From assembly GCF_004138105.1 (NCBI RefSeq), contig NZ_RXHQ01000008.1, forward strand, positions 43,699 through 107,698: a DNA stretch of 64,000 nucleotides, given 5' to 3'. The translations under genes and the position numbers were made by a program. This stretch comes from Xylanivirga thermophila. GTDB lineage: Bacteria; Bacillota; Clostridia; Caldicoprobacterales; Xylanivirgaceae. Each line of letters opens with the position of its first letter. Within the stretch, counting starts at the first letter, position 1. The notes under the pieces were generated by a model. The model saw nothing but the letters and a program-made list of their open reading frames with translations, had not been told where the DNA came from and did no database searches. Below, in pieces: positions 19,681-27,782 of the stretch.

Positions 19681-20976
19681 TTATTTGTACTCAGGAAGCC
19701 AATCTCCATGGGCATCTATAAGATCATCACACAAACTCCTTATATCATCTATAGATAACTCCGAAGCTGTATGGGGATCCAACATAGCAGCTTGATATAT
19801 ATACTCTTTCTTTCTGGTGATAGCAGCCTCTATAGTCAACAAATGCACATTTATATTTGTTCTGTTAAGTGCAGCTAGTTGCACCGGTAAATCTCCTACA
19901 TAACATGGTATAATGCCGCTTTTATCTACCAGGCAAGGCACCTCAACGCAAGCCTCTTTAGGCAAATTAGTTATAAGCCCAGTATTTATTACATTGCCTC
20001 CTATCTTATATGGTATGTTTGTTTCCATAGCCTCCAATATATAAGATGCATATTCATGGGTTCTGTTGTGGGTTAGCTGTTTGTCATTTACCAGATCGTC
20101 TCTCATATGCTTCCAGTCTTCTATCTGTTTTATACATCTTCTTGGGTATTCATCTAAGGGTATATTAAATTTCTCTATAAGCTCGGGATATTTGCCTTTA
20201 ATAAAATATGGCATATATTCGGCATTATGCTCACTGGATTCAGTAACATAGTAGCCAAACTGCTTCATAATTTCATATCTCACCATATCGTTATGGGGAG
20301 TTTCCCTTTTTAATGCCCGTTCCTTAATCTCAGGATATAGATCCTTACCATCGTGTGTTATCTCCAAAAGCCACGCCATATGATTTATACCAGCTATCTT
20401 CCACTGCACATTCTTATCATCCATACCTAATCCCTGCAGCAGACCAGGAGCACATACCTGTACGCTGTGACACAAGCCCACTGTCTTTATATCTGTAAAT
20501 CTTTGCACAGCACCTGTCACCATGGCCATAGGATTTGTATAGTTTAAAAGCCAGGCATCCGGACATACATCCTCCATATCCCGGGCAAAATCTAAGAGTA
20601 CTGGTATGGTTCTCAGTGCTCTAAATATGCCTCCTATACCTAAAGTATCACCTATAGTTTGCCTAAGTCCGTATTTTTTAGGTACCTCAAAGTCTATCAC
20701 TGTACAAGGCTCATATCCACCTACTTGTATGGCATTTATAACATAGTCAGCACCTTCTAAAGCCTTTCGCCTATCGGTATATGCCTCTATAGTAGCATAA
20801 TTTCCATGGTTCTGATTGATATTTTTAAGCATATTTTCCGAATCCTTAAGGCGCTCTAGGTCTATGTCATAAAGCGCTATATGGGAATCCTGAAGGGCGG
20901 GAGTCAGTATACAATCCCCTAATACATTTTTAGCAAATACAGTACTACCTGCTCCCATAAAAGTAATCTTAGCCAT
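19681..20976 (-). CDS. melA: GH4 alpha-galactosidase (MelA family)
   Basis: A 431-residue NAD+- and Mn2+-dependent glycosidase that works by oxidation and elimination. Motifs in order: the nucleotide-binding ITFMGAGSTVFAKN, ALYDIDLERL, VINAIQVGGYEPCTVIDFE, LLNYTNPMAMVT, the metal cysteine in GLCHSVQ, AGINHMAWLLE, and ESSEHNAEYMPYF. These agree with E. coli MelA segment by segment, more than with 6-phospho-glucosidases or alpha-glucuronidases of GH4. An ATG at 20994 is in frame, but AGGAGGAG lies before the ATG at 20976. It hydrolyses alpha-galactosides such as melibiose in the cytoplasm and stands divergent from an AraC activator. Confidence 0.93.
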   Translation of the reverse strand: MAKITFMGAGSTVFAKNVLGDCILTPALQDSHIALYDIDLERLKDSENMLKNINQNHGNYATIEAYTDRRKALEGADYVINAIQVGGYEPCTVIDFEVPKKYGLRQTIGDTLGIGGIFRALRTIPVLLDFARDMEDVCPDAWLLNYTNPMAMVTGAVQRFTDIKTVGLCHSVQVCAPGLLQGLGMDDKNVQWKIAGINHMAWLLEITHDGKDLYPEIKERALKRETPHNDMVRYEIMKQFGYYVTESSEHNAEYMPYFIKGKYPELIEKFNIPLDEYPRRCIKQIEDWKHMRDDLVNDKQLTHNRTHEYASYILEAMETNIPYKIGGNVINTGLITNLPKEACVEVPCLVDKSGIIPCYVGDLPVQLAALNRTNINVHLLTIEAAITRKKEYIYQAAMLDPHTASELSIDDIRSLCDDLIDAHGDWLPEYK

Positions 20977-21054
20977 ATTTACTCCTCCTAACATTTCTCT
21001 TTAATATAGATTCTATTATAAATATCTGTAAAGTAAATGGAAAAAAGTCATCAG

Positions 21055-21084
21055 TATATGGTATAATGTCTTATATGCGTATAA
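21055..21084 (+). promoter_or_regulatory. Direct repeat over the promoter between melA and araC-type gene
   Basis: TATATGgTATAA (21055-21066) and TATATGcgTATAA (21072-21084) are near-identical copies 17 bases apart, and the first contains TATAAT (21062-21067). They lie in the shared divergent promoter region. Direct repeats are the usual sites of AraC proteins, so control of both genes by the AraC product is likely. Confidence 0.4.
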
Positions 21085-21110
21085 CCTTTTATATATTAAA
21101 GGAGGTTTCT

Positions 21111-21932
21111 ATGCCTTATATAACAGATACAAAACTGAATAAAGGCGATCTTAACATATACCAATGGGGCACTGAAAAATGTCAAGCCCGTCATCATTAT
21201 GGACCTGCAGTTAGGGACCATTATCTTATACACTACATAATGGAAGGTAGCGGAAAATTTGAGGTGGAAGGTAGATCTTATACATTAAAAAAAGGCCAGG
21301 GATTTCTCATATGCCCAGGTATAATTACATATTATCAGGCCTCATTTGATACTCCATGGCATTATTCCTGGGTAGGCTTTCAAGGAAAGATGGCTACAAA
21401 ATACCTTAGCCTTGCAGGTCTTGATCAAAAAAACCCCATATTTCTATATAATAAAGACAGCTATATAAAGGATTGTCTGGATAAAATGAATAGTATAAGC
21501 CAATTTAAGCCCCATTCTGAATTGAAGGTTACTGGTCTTTTATATCTTTTTTTATATAAACTCATAGAAAATAATTCATCAAACAATGTAATAGAACCGC
21601 AAAATAGAAAGGAACTATATGTGCAAAAGGCAGTAGAATTCATAGAGAAGAATTATTCTAGGAAAATAACCATATCATATCTAGCTAAATATATAGGGAT
21701 AAATAGAAAATATCTATATGCCCTATTTAAAGAATTCTTAAATACATCCCCTAAACAGTTCCTATTACAATATCGAATGGACAAAGCCTGTGAGCTTATG
21801 GAGCATACTTCCCTATCCATAGGAGATATATCCCGTTCTGTAGGGTATGAAGATCCATTGTTATTTTCCAAAATGTTCAAAAATATAAAAGGTATGTCCC
21901 CTAGTAATTATAGAAATAAGTTAAATTCATAA
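21111..21932 (+). CDS. AraC family regulator with cupin sensor (MelR/RafR-like)
   Basis: 273 residues. An N-terminal cupin (about 10-140; HYIMEGSGKFEVEGRSYTLKKGQGFLICPG) binds the inducer sugar. The C-terminal 100 residues hold two helix-turn-helix units (TISYLAKYIGINRKYLYALF and SIGDISRSVGYEDPLLFSKM) and the family ending KGMSPSNYRN. The open frame starts at 21066, but AAAGGAGG lies 6 bases before the ATG at 21111, which I use. Being divergent from melA, it is the likely activator of alpha-galactoside use. Confidence 0.92.
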   Translation: MPYITDTKLNKGDLNIYQWGTEKCQARHHYGPAVRDHYLIHYIMEGSGKFEVEGRSYTLKKGQGFLICPGIITYYQASFDTPWHYSWVGFQGKMATKYLSLAGLDQKNPIFLYNKDSYIKDCLDKMNSISQFKPHSELKVTGLLYLFLYKLIENNSSNNVIEPQNRKELYVQKAVEFIEKNYSRKITISYLAKYIGINRKYLYALFKEFLNTSPKQFLLQYRMDKACELMEHTSLSIGDISRSVGYEDPLLFSKMFKNIKGMSPSNYRNKLNS

Positions 21933-22029
21933 ATATTTAACATTTTTTAAATGAAAAAGTGCTTAGCATTTGATACAATAAATAAAGAAGTTACTACTTT
22001 TCCCCATAATATATTCAGGAGGAGTAACG

Positions 22030-23382
22030 ATGAATTTAATTGATGTTTTTTTAGAACAATATATACGGAAAATCGATTTTTATGAAAATGCTTCAAAAAT
22101 ATGTGCCCAAATATGTGAAAGTGAATTGGAAAAAGAGGGCATAAGGGCCATTGTAACCTATCGGGCAAAAAGGGCAGATAGATTAAAGGAAAAACTCATA
22201 AAAAGGAACAAGGTGAAACACTACAAGAATCTTCAACATATATATGACGATATAAAAGATTTGGCGGGAGTAAGGATCGCCATATACTTTCCCAATGATA
22301 TACACAAGATTGACCGATTTATAAAGGACAAGTTTGATGTAAAGGAAATTAAAAGATTTCCGGAACAATCAAACGTCAATTATCATATAGATGATGAGAA
22401 AGATGGAGAATATAAAAAGGTATTTTCAGGTTATAATGCCACACACTATAGAATTCATTTAAAGCATCAGGCTGACAATCCTGAAAATGACAAATATACC
22501 AAGGCTGTTATAGAAATCCAGGTAGCATCCGTCCTTATGCACGCATGGGCCGAAGTAGAACATGACCTGGTCTATAAACCGATGAATGGTCATATATCTG
22601 TGGACGAGCATGAAATTTTAGACGAACTTAATGGATTGGTACTGGCAGGAGAATTGGCATTAAGAAGACTACAAAAGGCCATGCAGGATAGAATAAAAAA
22701 AAGTGGTACTGCTTTTTCAAACCACTATGAATTGGCCGCTTTTATATACGACGGCATATGTGCTTCAACAAATATTAGAAGCGAGGATATTACCATGGGT
22801 AGGGTAGATCTCCTGTTTAAATTTTTGAAGGCAGCACAGTTCAATAGATCCGAATATATAAATAAATATATTGATGATATAGATCCTGAATGCAAAGATA
22901 CGTCTGTTGTTGAACAGATTATTGATATGATAATAGAAGAGGACTCTTCCTTATATAGAGTCTTTTTAGATATAAAAAAACAGATGTCAAATAAAAATCC
23001 GTATAGCAACTCATATGAAGATAATAATGGAGAACAAAGTAAAAAATCCATGTTATATTTTATAGATAAGCTTGCTGACCTACAATTTATAATCAACCAT
23101 TTTATAGATAAGTTTTATCCCGATATGGCTGGCAATTTTCAAACCAATTTAAATAATATAATAAATGTAGTAAACGATGACGATATTGCACAAAAGTTAA
23201 AGGATATAAGAAAGATAAATATGCATATAATACATGGAAATTTTGTACCTTCCGATCAGGAACTTATAGATGGGGGCAACAAGATAGAATCTGTTATAGA
23301 AAAATTAATTACAAGGTTTGATCCGTCGGAGCAGATAAATCTAAGAAAAAAAATCGATGAAGTAAATATAAATATTGGATAG
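22030..23382 (+). CDS. RelA/SpoT-domain protein, possible small alarmone synthetase
   Basis: 450 residues. The first 200 are a RelA/SpoT nucleotidyltransferase-type domain: TYRAKRADRLKEKL, DIKDLAGVRIAIYFPNDI, YNATHYRIHLKH and EIQVASVLMHAWAEVEHDLVYK are the substrate- and Mg-binding segments. There is no HD hydrolase, TGS or ACT domain, so it is not a classical Rel. The C-terminal 250 residues are helical and charged and I do not recognise them. It may make (p)ppGpp or a related alarmone, or modify another target as toxic SAS proteins do. AGGAGG precedes the ATG; it is monocistronic, with a perfect terminator at 23387. Confidence 0.82.
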   Translation: MNLIDVFLEQYIRKIDFYENASKICAQICESELEKEGIRAIVTYRAKRADRLKEKLIKRNKVKHYKNLQHIYDDIKDLAGVRIAIYFPNDIHKIDRFIKDKFDVKEIKRFPEQSNVNYHIDDEKDGEYKKVFSGYNATHYRIHLKHQADNPENDKYTKAVIEIQVASVLMHAWAEVEHDLVYKPMNGHISVDEHEILDELNGLVLAGELALRRLQKAMQDRIKKSGTAFSNHYELAAFIYDGICASTNIRSEDITMGRVDLLFKFLKAAQFNRSEYINKYIDDIDPECKDTSVVEQIIDMIIEEDSSLYRVFLDIKKQMSNKNPYSNSYEDNNGEQSKKSMLYFIDKLADLQFIINHFIDKFYPDMAGNFQTNLNNIINVVNDDDIAQKLKDIRKINMHIIHGNFVPSDQELIDGGNKIESVIEKLITRFDPSEQINLRKKIDEVNINIG

Positions 23383-23386
23383 ACTT

Positions 23387-23422
23387 CAAAAGGGATCACC
23401 TTATATAAGGTGATCCCTTTTG
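23387..23422. terminator. Bidirectional terminator between convergent genes
   Basis: A 36-base perfect palindrome with core AAAAGGGATCACCTTAT and its complement. A runs and T runs at both ends let it work on both strands. It ends one base before the stop codon of the carboxypeptidase gene. Confidence 0.88.
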
Positions 23423-23423
23423 A

Positions 23424-24554
23424 TTATAATCCATTTGTAATCCATTTCATAAATATTCTCTTAATATTTGAGATAAATGTATTTTCCATTACATCGGAAT
23501 CTGCATATAAAGGCCTTATAATAGACACTTCATCTGCTAGTGATACCGCTACATTCCCTATTTGATCTCCCGCCTTTACAGGTGCCTTTATCGCGTCAGG
23601 AAGATCAAATTTTATTTTTATATTTTCCTCTTCACCTTCTTTAACAGGCAATATTATATCATCTTTTATTACAGCACCTACTTCCTTTTCAAAACCATCC
23701 TCAACATGTATCTGCTTTAAAAGCTGCTCAGATGAAAAAACAGTATATGGCTTAAACGTATCAAAGCAATAATCCATTATAGCCATGCTATCTTCAAACC
23801 ATGGCTGACAATCAAGTACAACACATACCAGCTGCATATTTGACCGCAATGCAGAAGATACCAAACATCTGCGTGATTTTTTGGTATATCCAGTCTTTAT
23901 ACCATTACCGCCTTCATAATCCCATAATATCTTATTCTTATTTTGCAATACCCTATCCCATTCATGATTCTCCCAAGGTATTTTTTTATATTTCGTAGAT
24001 ACAATAGTTCTAAATATTGGATTTTTCATAGCATAGGTAGAAATAAGCGCCAGATCATAAGCAGTAGTGTAATGCAGATCATCATGTAATCCATGTGGAT
24101 TTACAAAATGTGTATCCTTAGCACCAAGCTCAATAGCCTTCTTATTCATCATATCTACAAAATTTTCTAATGAGCCTCCTATATGTTCCGCTATAGCTAC
24201 AGCAGCATCATTGCCAGAACGGAGCATAAGACCGTACAATAGATTTTCCAAGCATATTTTTTCACCCCTATCTAGATATATGGAGGAGCCTTCTACTCCA
24301 TACGCCTTATCCGATACGGTCACTATATCATCCATACTACCATTTTCAATGGCAAGTATTGCAGTCATTATCTTTGTTGTGCTAGCCATAGGCATCTTTT
24401 TGCGGGCATTCTTCTCATATAATATCCTGCCGCTTTCCACTTCCATGAGTACCGCCCCTTTGGCAGCAATTTCAGGAGGAGCTGCAAAACACATTTCGCC
24501 ACCCAAAATAGATATACACACTAATACTGCTAAAATTCTAATAATCTTCTTCAT
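23424..24554 (-). CDS. D-alanyl-D-alanine carboxypeptidase (DacF/PBP5 type)
   Basis: A 376-residue secreted peptidoglycan enzyme that trims the terminal D-Ala of stem peptides. Signal peptide KKIIRILAVLVCISILGG with a likely cut after CFA (about residue 25). The three serine-penicillin-binding motifs are present: MASTTK (SxxK), SGN (in RSGNDAAVAIAEH) and KTG (in NGIKTGYTKKS). A PBP5 C-terminal beta domain follows, and the last 20 residues may form the amphipathic membrane anchor (FISNIKRIFMKWITN). In endospore formers, relatives DacF or DacB act in sporulation, but nothing here shows that. Confidence 0.93.
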   Translation of the reverse strand: MKKIIRILAVLVCISILGGEMCFAAPPEIAAKGAVLMEVESGRILYEKNARKKMPMASTTKIMTAILAIENGSMDDIVTVSDKAYGVEGSSIYLDRGEKICLENLLYGLMLRSGNDAAVAIAEHIGGSLENFVDMMNKKAIELGAKDTHFVNPHGLHDDLHYTTAYDLALISTYAMKNPIFRTIVSTKYKKIPWENHEWDRVLQNKNKILWDYEGGNGIKTGYTKKSRRCLVSSALRSNMQLVCVVLDCQPWFEDSMAIMDYCFDTFKPYTVFSSEQLLKQIHVEDGFEKEVGAVIKDDIILPVKEGEEENIKIKFDLPDAIKAPVKAGDQIGNVAVSLADEVSIIRPLYADSDVMENTFISNIKRIFMKWITNGL

Positions 24555-24685
24555 ATATATGCCCCCAGTTTATTTGTTTGGCATAACATTATTATTTGTG
24601 AGGGCAACATTTTTATTCCCCCATTTTGTACCAAAACAGATCAATTTTTATTTCCATTTTTATATACATAAATAATAGCTTATAG

Positions 24686-24714
24686 TTTCAATACGTTTAA
24701 TCATTTGATATAAT
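24686..24714 (+). promoter_or_regulatory. Promoter of the aldo/keto reductase gene
   Basis: TTTCAA (24686-24691), a 17-base spacer and a perfect TATAAT (24709-24714). Transcription would begin near 24721, after an in-frame ATG at 24716, which supports translation starting at 24740. Confidence 0.5.
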
Positions 24715-24739
24715 AATGCTAAAAGGAGGATGGTTACAT

Positions 24740-25885
24740 ATGCAATACAGACATTTTGACAGATGGGGATTTGATACATCAATATTCGGCATAGGTTGTA
24801 TGCGCCTGCCAGTTATAAAATCAGAAGATGGTAAGGAACAAATAGACGAAAAACAGGCCATAGAGATGATAAGATACGGGATAGATCATGGAGTAAACTA
24901 TATAGATACTGCATATCCCTATCACGATGGCCAAAGTGAACCAGTCGTAGGAAAGGCATTGAAGGATGGATACAGGGAAAAGATAAAACTAGCTACAAAG
25001 CTTCCTGTATGGCAAACAAAAAAATATGAAGACTTTGAAAAAATTTTAGACGAACAGCTTCAAAAATTAGATGTGGATTATATAGACTTCTATCTGCTCC
25101 ACTCCCTCAGTAAATCAACCTGGGAAAAGGTAAAAAAGCTTGGAGTGTTGGATTTTTTAGATGACATGGTTAAAAAGGGGAAGATAAAACATCCAGCCTT
25201 TTCATTTCACGACGAATTTGATGTATTTAATGATATTATAGATTCATATGACTGGCATATGTGCCAAATACAGTTAAACATATTGGATGAAAACAATCAA
25301 GCAGGGGTAAAAGGATTAAAATATGCAGGTAGCAAAAACATTCCAGTGGTCATAATGGAACCCCTCCGGGGAGGCAAACTGGCAAATGTACCTCAGGATG
25401 TATCACAGATCTGGAATAAATATAGCATGAAGCGTAGCCCTGTAGAATGGGCCTTCCGATGGGTATATAACTTTCCAGAGGTTGCCGTTATATTAAGCGG
25501 CGTTAGCAATATGGAGCAGCTCAAGGACAATCTGGAGATATTCCATCATGCTACCCCAAATTCCATGACTCCGGAAGAACAAAAACTAGTACATGAGGTT
25601 CAAACGCTCTACAACAGCAAAATAAAGGTTAGATGTACCAACTGTAGATACTGTATGCCTTGTCCATCAAGGGTATCTATTCCATATATTTTTAGTCTTT
25701 ATAATGATGCATCCATGTATGATGATTTCCCTGCATACAAAGATGAATATAAAAAACTGATAGAAAAAGGAAAAGATGCATCTAACTGTGTACAATGCGG
25801 CAACTGCGAATCTGTATGCCCGCAGAGCATATCAATAATTGACCATCTAAAAGAAGCTGATGAACAATTTAAAAGGGTGCTATAA
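24740..25885 (+). CDS. Aldo/keto reductase with C-terminal 4Fe-4S cysteine clusters
   Basis: 381 residues. The first 280 form an aldo/keto reductase barrel: FGIGCMRLP, NYIDTAYPYHDGQSE with the catalytic Asp and Tyr, KLPVW with the Lys, and YIDFYLLHSL with the His. The last 100 residues add CTNCRYCMPCP and CVQCGNCESVCPQ, ferredoxin-like cysteine sets for iron-sulfur clusters. This is the YdhF/YccK-like 'ferredoxin-AKR' type frequent in anaerobes, with unknown substrate. Start chosen because AGGAGG precedes this ATG and the promoter overlaps the earlier one. The stop codon is adjacent to that of the convergent rpiB gene. Confidence 0.9.
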   Translation: MQYRHFDRWGFDTSIFGIGCMRLPVIKSEDGKEQIDEKQAIEMIRYGIDHGVNYIDTAYPYHDGQSEPVVGKALKDGYREKIKLATKLPVWQTKKYEDFEKILDEQLQKLDVDYIDFYLLHSLSKSTWEKVKKLGVLDFLDDMVKKGKIKHPAFSFHDEFDVFNDIIDSYDWHMCQIQLNILDENNQAGVKGLKYAGSKNIPVVIMEPLRGGKLANVPQDVSQIWNKYSMKRSPVEWAFRWVYNFPEVAVILSGVSNMEQLKDNLEIFHHATPNSMTPEEQKLVHEVQTLYNSKIKVRCTNCRYCMPCPSRVSIPYIFSLYNDASMYDDFPAYKDEYKKLIEKGKDASNCVQCGNCESVCPQSISIIDHLKEADEQFKRVL

Positions 25886-25899
25886 TTAGCACCCTTTTT
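25871..25899. terminator. Bidirectional terminator holding both stop codons in its loop
   Basis: AAAAGGGTGCTA (25871-25882) pairs perfectly with 25887-25898 around TAAT, with T and A runs outside. The stop codon of the aldo/keto reductase (25883-25885) and that of rpiB (25886-25888) lie in or next to the loop, so the hairpin is partly coding on both strands. Confidence 0.82.
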
Positions 25900-26341
25900 G
25901 TATATTCTTTCCTTCTATCTCTGATATCATATCCACACGAGCTTTATGCCTCCCGCCTTCAAAGGGAGTATCAAGCCACATATCCACTATCATGGCAGCT
26001 AGATCCACTCCTACCACTCTACCTCCTAAAGCCAGTATATTAGCATCATTGTGCCTTCTAGACATGATAGCACTATAGCATTCGCTACATACTACAGCCC
26101 TTATACCCTTTACCTTGTTTGCAGCTATGGACATGCCTATGCCTGTCCCACAAAATAGTAGCCCCTTTTCATATTCTCCACTCGATACTGCATTTGCTAC
26201 CTTTTCTGCATAGGATGCATATTCTGCCCGTTCTTCTGAATGACAACCAAAGTCTTTGTATTGAATACCCTTTTTATCTAAATGTTTTTTTATTGATTCT
26301 TTCAAATGATAACCTGCGTGGTCACTCCCTATAGCTATCAT
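25886..26341 (-). CDS. rpiB: Ribose-5-phosphate isomerase B (RpiB/LacAB family)
   Basis: 151 residues. Interconverts ribose-5-phosphate and ribulose-5-phosphate. The start MIAIGSDHAGYHLKESIKKH, the active-site cysteine region KGLLFCGTGIGMSIAANK, the RRHNDANILALGGR phosphate site and FEGGRHKARV are all family-conserved. The ATG at 26350 overlaps the ribosome binding site AAAGGA, so the ATG at 26341, 9 bases after it, is used. Allose-6-phosphate or galactose-6-phosphate isomerases have the same fold, but the sequence is closest to RpiB. Confidence 0.93.
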   Translation of the reverse strand: MIAIGSDHAGYHLKESIKKHLDKKGIQYKDFGCHSEERAEYASYAEKVANAVSSGEYEKGLLFCGTGIGMSIAANKVKGIRAVVCSECYSAIMSRRHNDANILALGGRVVGVDLAAMIVDMWLDTPFEGGRHKARVDMISEIEGKNIQKGC

Positions 26342-26437
26342 GCTTATCATCCTTTCATAAAATAAATGAATTATACTGTCTCTAGGATACCATACTTATG
26401 ATATAATATAAATAATAAATTTGGTGAGGTGCAAATA

Positions 26438-27157
26438 ATGGCAAATATGCGTCTGGATAAACTGCTGGTAAACACCGGTATAGGTAGTCGTAAGGAAGTG
26501 AAACAATATATAAAGCAGGGGATTGTGATGATAAATAATAATATGGCCTCTGATCCTGGTATGCATGTTGATCCCGAAAAAGACAGTATATATATTGATG
26601 GTAATAAGGTAGAATATAGAGATTTTTATTATATTATGCTGAATAAACCTAAAGATGTCATATCGGCTACTTGGGACAGCACAGATACAACGGTAATAGA
26701 CCTACTACCTCCTAAATACGGACATGTCGATCTATTCCCTGCAGGCAGATTGGACAAGGACACGGAAGGGCTTATATTACTAACTAATGATGGGAAACTC
26801 TCCCACAGCCTACTATCGCCTAAAAAAAAGGTTGGAAAAACCTATTTTGCAATAATAGATGGATGCGTTACACAAAGGGATATCGATATATTTAAAAATG
26901 GTATAAAACTAGAAGATGATTTTATCACTCTCCCAGCACAGCTTGAAATTATAAAAGCAGGAGATAAAAGCGAAGTCTATGTAACCATATATGAGGGTAA
27001 ATTTCATCAAATAAAAAGGATGTTTAAATATATAGACAAAAAAGTGGCGTATTTAAAACGCATATCCATAGGACCATTGGTCCTCGATCAAGATTTAGAA
27101 CTTGGAGAATTTAGGGAATTAACAGCACAAGAGATAGAAGCTTTGAATAATATATAA
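26438..27157 (+). CDS. RsuA-family pseudouridine synthase
   Basis: 239 residues. An S4 RNA-binding domain (about 1-60; MRLDKLLVNTGIGSRKEVK) and a synthase domain with the catalytic aspartate in AGRLDKDTEGLILLTND. It makes pseudouridine in rRNA, in E. coli RsuA at 16S position 516; other family members modify 23S rRNA, so the site is not certain. An in-frame GTG at 26429 overlaps the GGTGAGGTG site, so the ATG at 26438 is the better start. It is followed by an rRNA methyltransferase-like gene, probably one operon for ribosome maturation. Confidence 0.9.
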   Translation: MANMRLDKLLVNTGIGSRKEVKQYIKQGIVMINNNMASDPGMHVDPEKDSIYIDGNKVEYRDFYYIMLNKPKDVISATWDSTDTTVIDLLPPKYGHVDLFPAGRLDKDTEGLILLTNDGKLSHSLLSPKKKVGKTYFAIIDGCVTQRDIDIFKNGIKLEDDFITLPAQLEIIKAGDKSEVYVTIYEGKFHQIKRMFKYIDKKVAYLKRISIGPLVLDQDLELGEFRELTAQEIEALNNI

Positions 27158-27176
27158 ATATATGGGAGGTATTTTT

Positions 27177-27770
27177 ATGGAGCATTATTATTCTCAAAAC
27201 CCTACATCATCCCATGAACTTATAAAAATATCGTATAACCTAAACAACAAAAGCTTGGTATTTATAACCGATACATCAGTTTTTTCTAGGCATCATGTAG
27301 ATTTCGGCAGTCATATACTAATATCTACCCTGCCACCCCTTGAGGGCAATATATTGGATCTAGGTTGTGGATATGGTGCCATAGGCATATCAATAGCCTA
27401 TCTAAACCGTAATTCCAATGTCGCTATGTCCGATATAAATGAACGCGCTGTAAAATTGGCACATGGCAATATTGTATTAAACAATATTCCAAATGCAGTA
27501 GCCTTCCAGAGTAATGGATTTCAAGACATAAAGGATACTACATACAGCACAATAGTAAGCAATCCTCCTATTAGGGCAGGAAAAAAAGTAATATATCCCA
27601 TGTTTGAACAAAGTATTGACTATCTTATACCTGGAGGTTGCTTATATATAGTAATACAAAAAAAACAGGGGGCCTCCTCTGCTGTAGAAAAACTTAAATC
27701 CATATATGGAAATTGTAAAGTTATAAATAAGGAAAAAGGTTATTGGATACTTAAAAGTATCAAAGTATAA
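27177..27770 (+). CDS. RsmC-like class I SAM methyltransferase (YbxB family)
   Basis: 197 residues. The SAM-binding loop is ILDLGCGYGAIGI (about 60-72) and the catalytic motif SNPPIRAGK is the N-P-P-[YFI] signature of guanine-N2 and other exocyclic-amine methyltransferases. The opening HYYSQNPTSSHELI and DTSVFSRHHVDFGS match Bacillus YbxB-type proteins, which resemble RsmC but lack its N-terminal duplicate. It probably methylates rRNA. GGGAGG precedes the ATG at 27177, and the gene lies 19 bases after the pseudouridine synthase gene. Confidence 0.88.
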   Translation: MEHYYSQNPTSSHELIKISYNLNNKSLVFITDTSVFSRHHVDFGSHILISTLPPLEGNILDLGCGYGAIGISIAYLNRNSNVAMSDINERAVKLAHGNIVLNNIPNAVAFQSNGFQDIKDTTYSTIVSNPPIRAGKKVIYPMFEQSIDYLIPGGCLYIVIQKKQGASSAVEKLKSIYGNCKVINKEKGYWILKSIKV

Positions 27771-27782
27771 AGGAGAGTGTAT

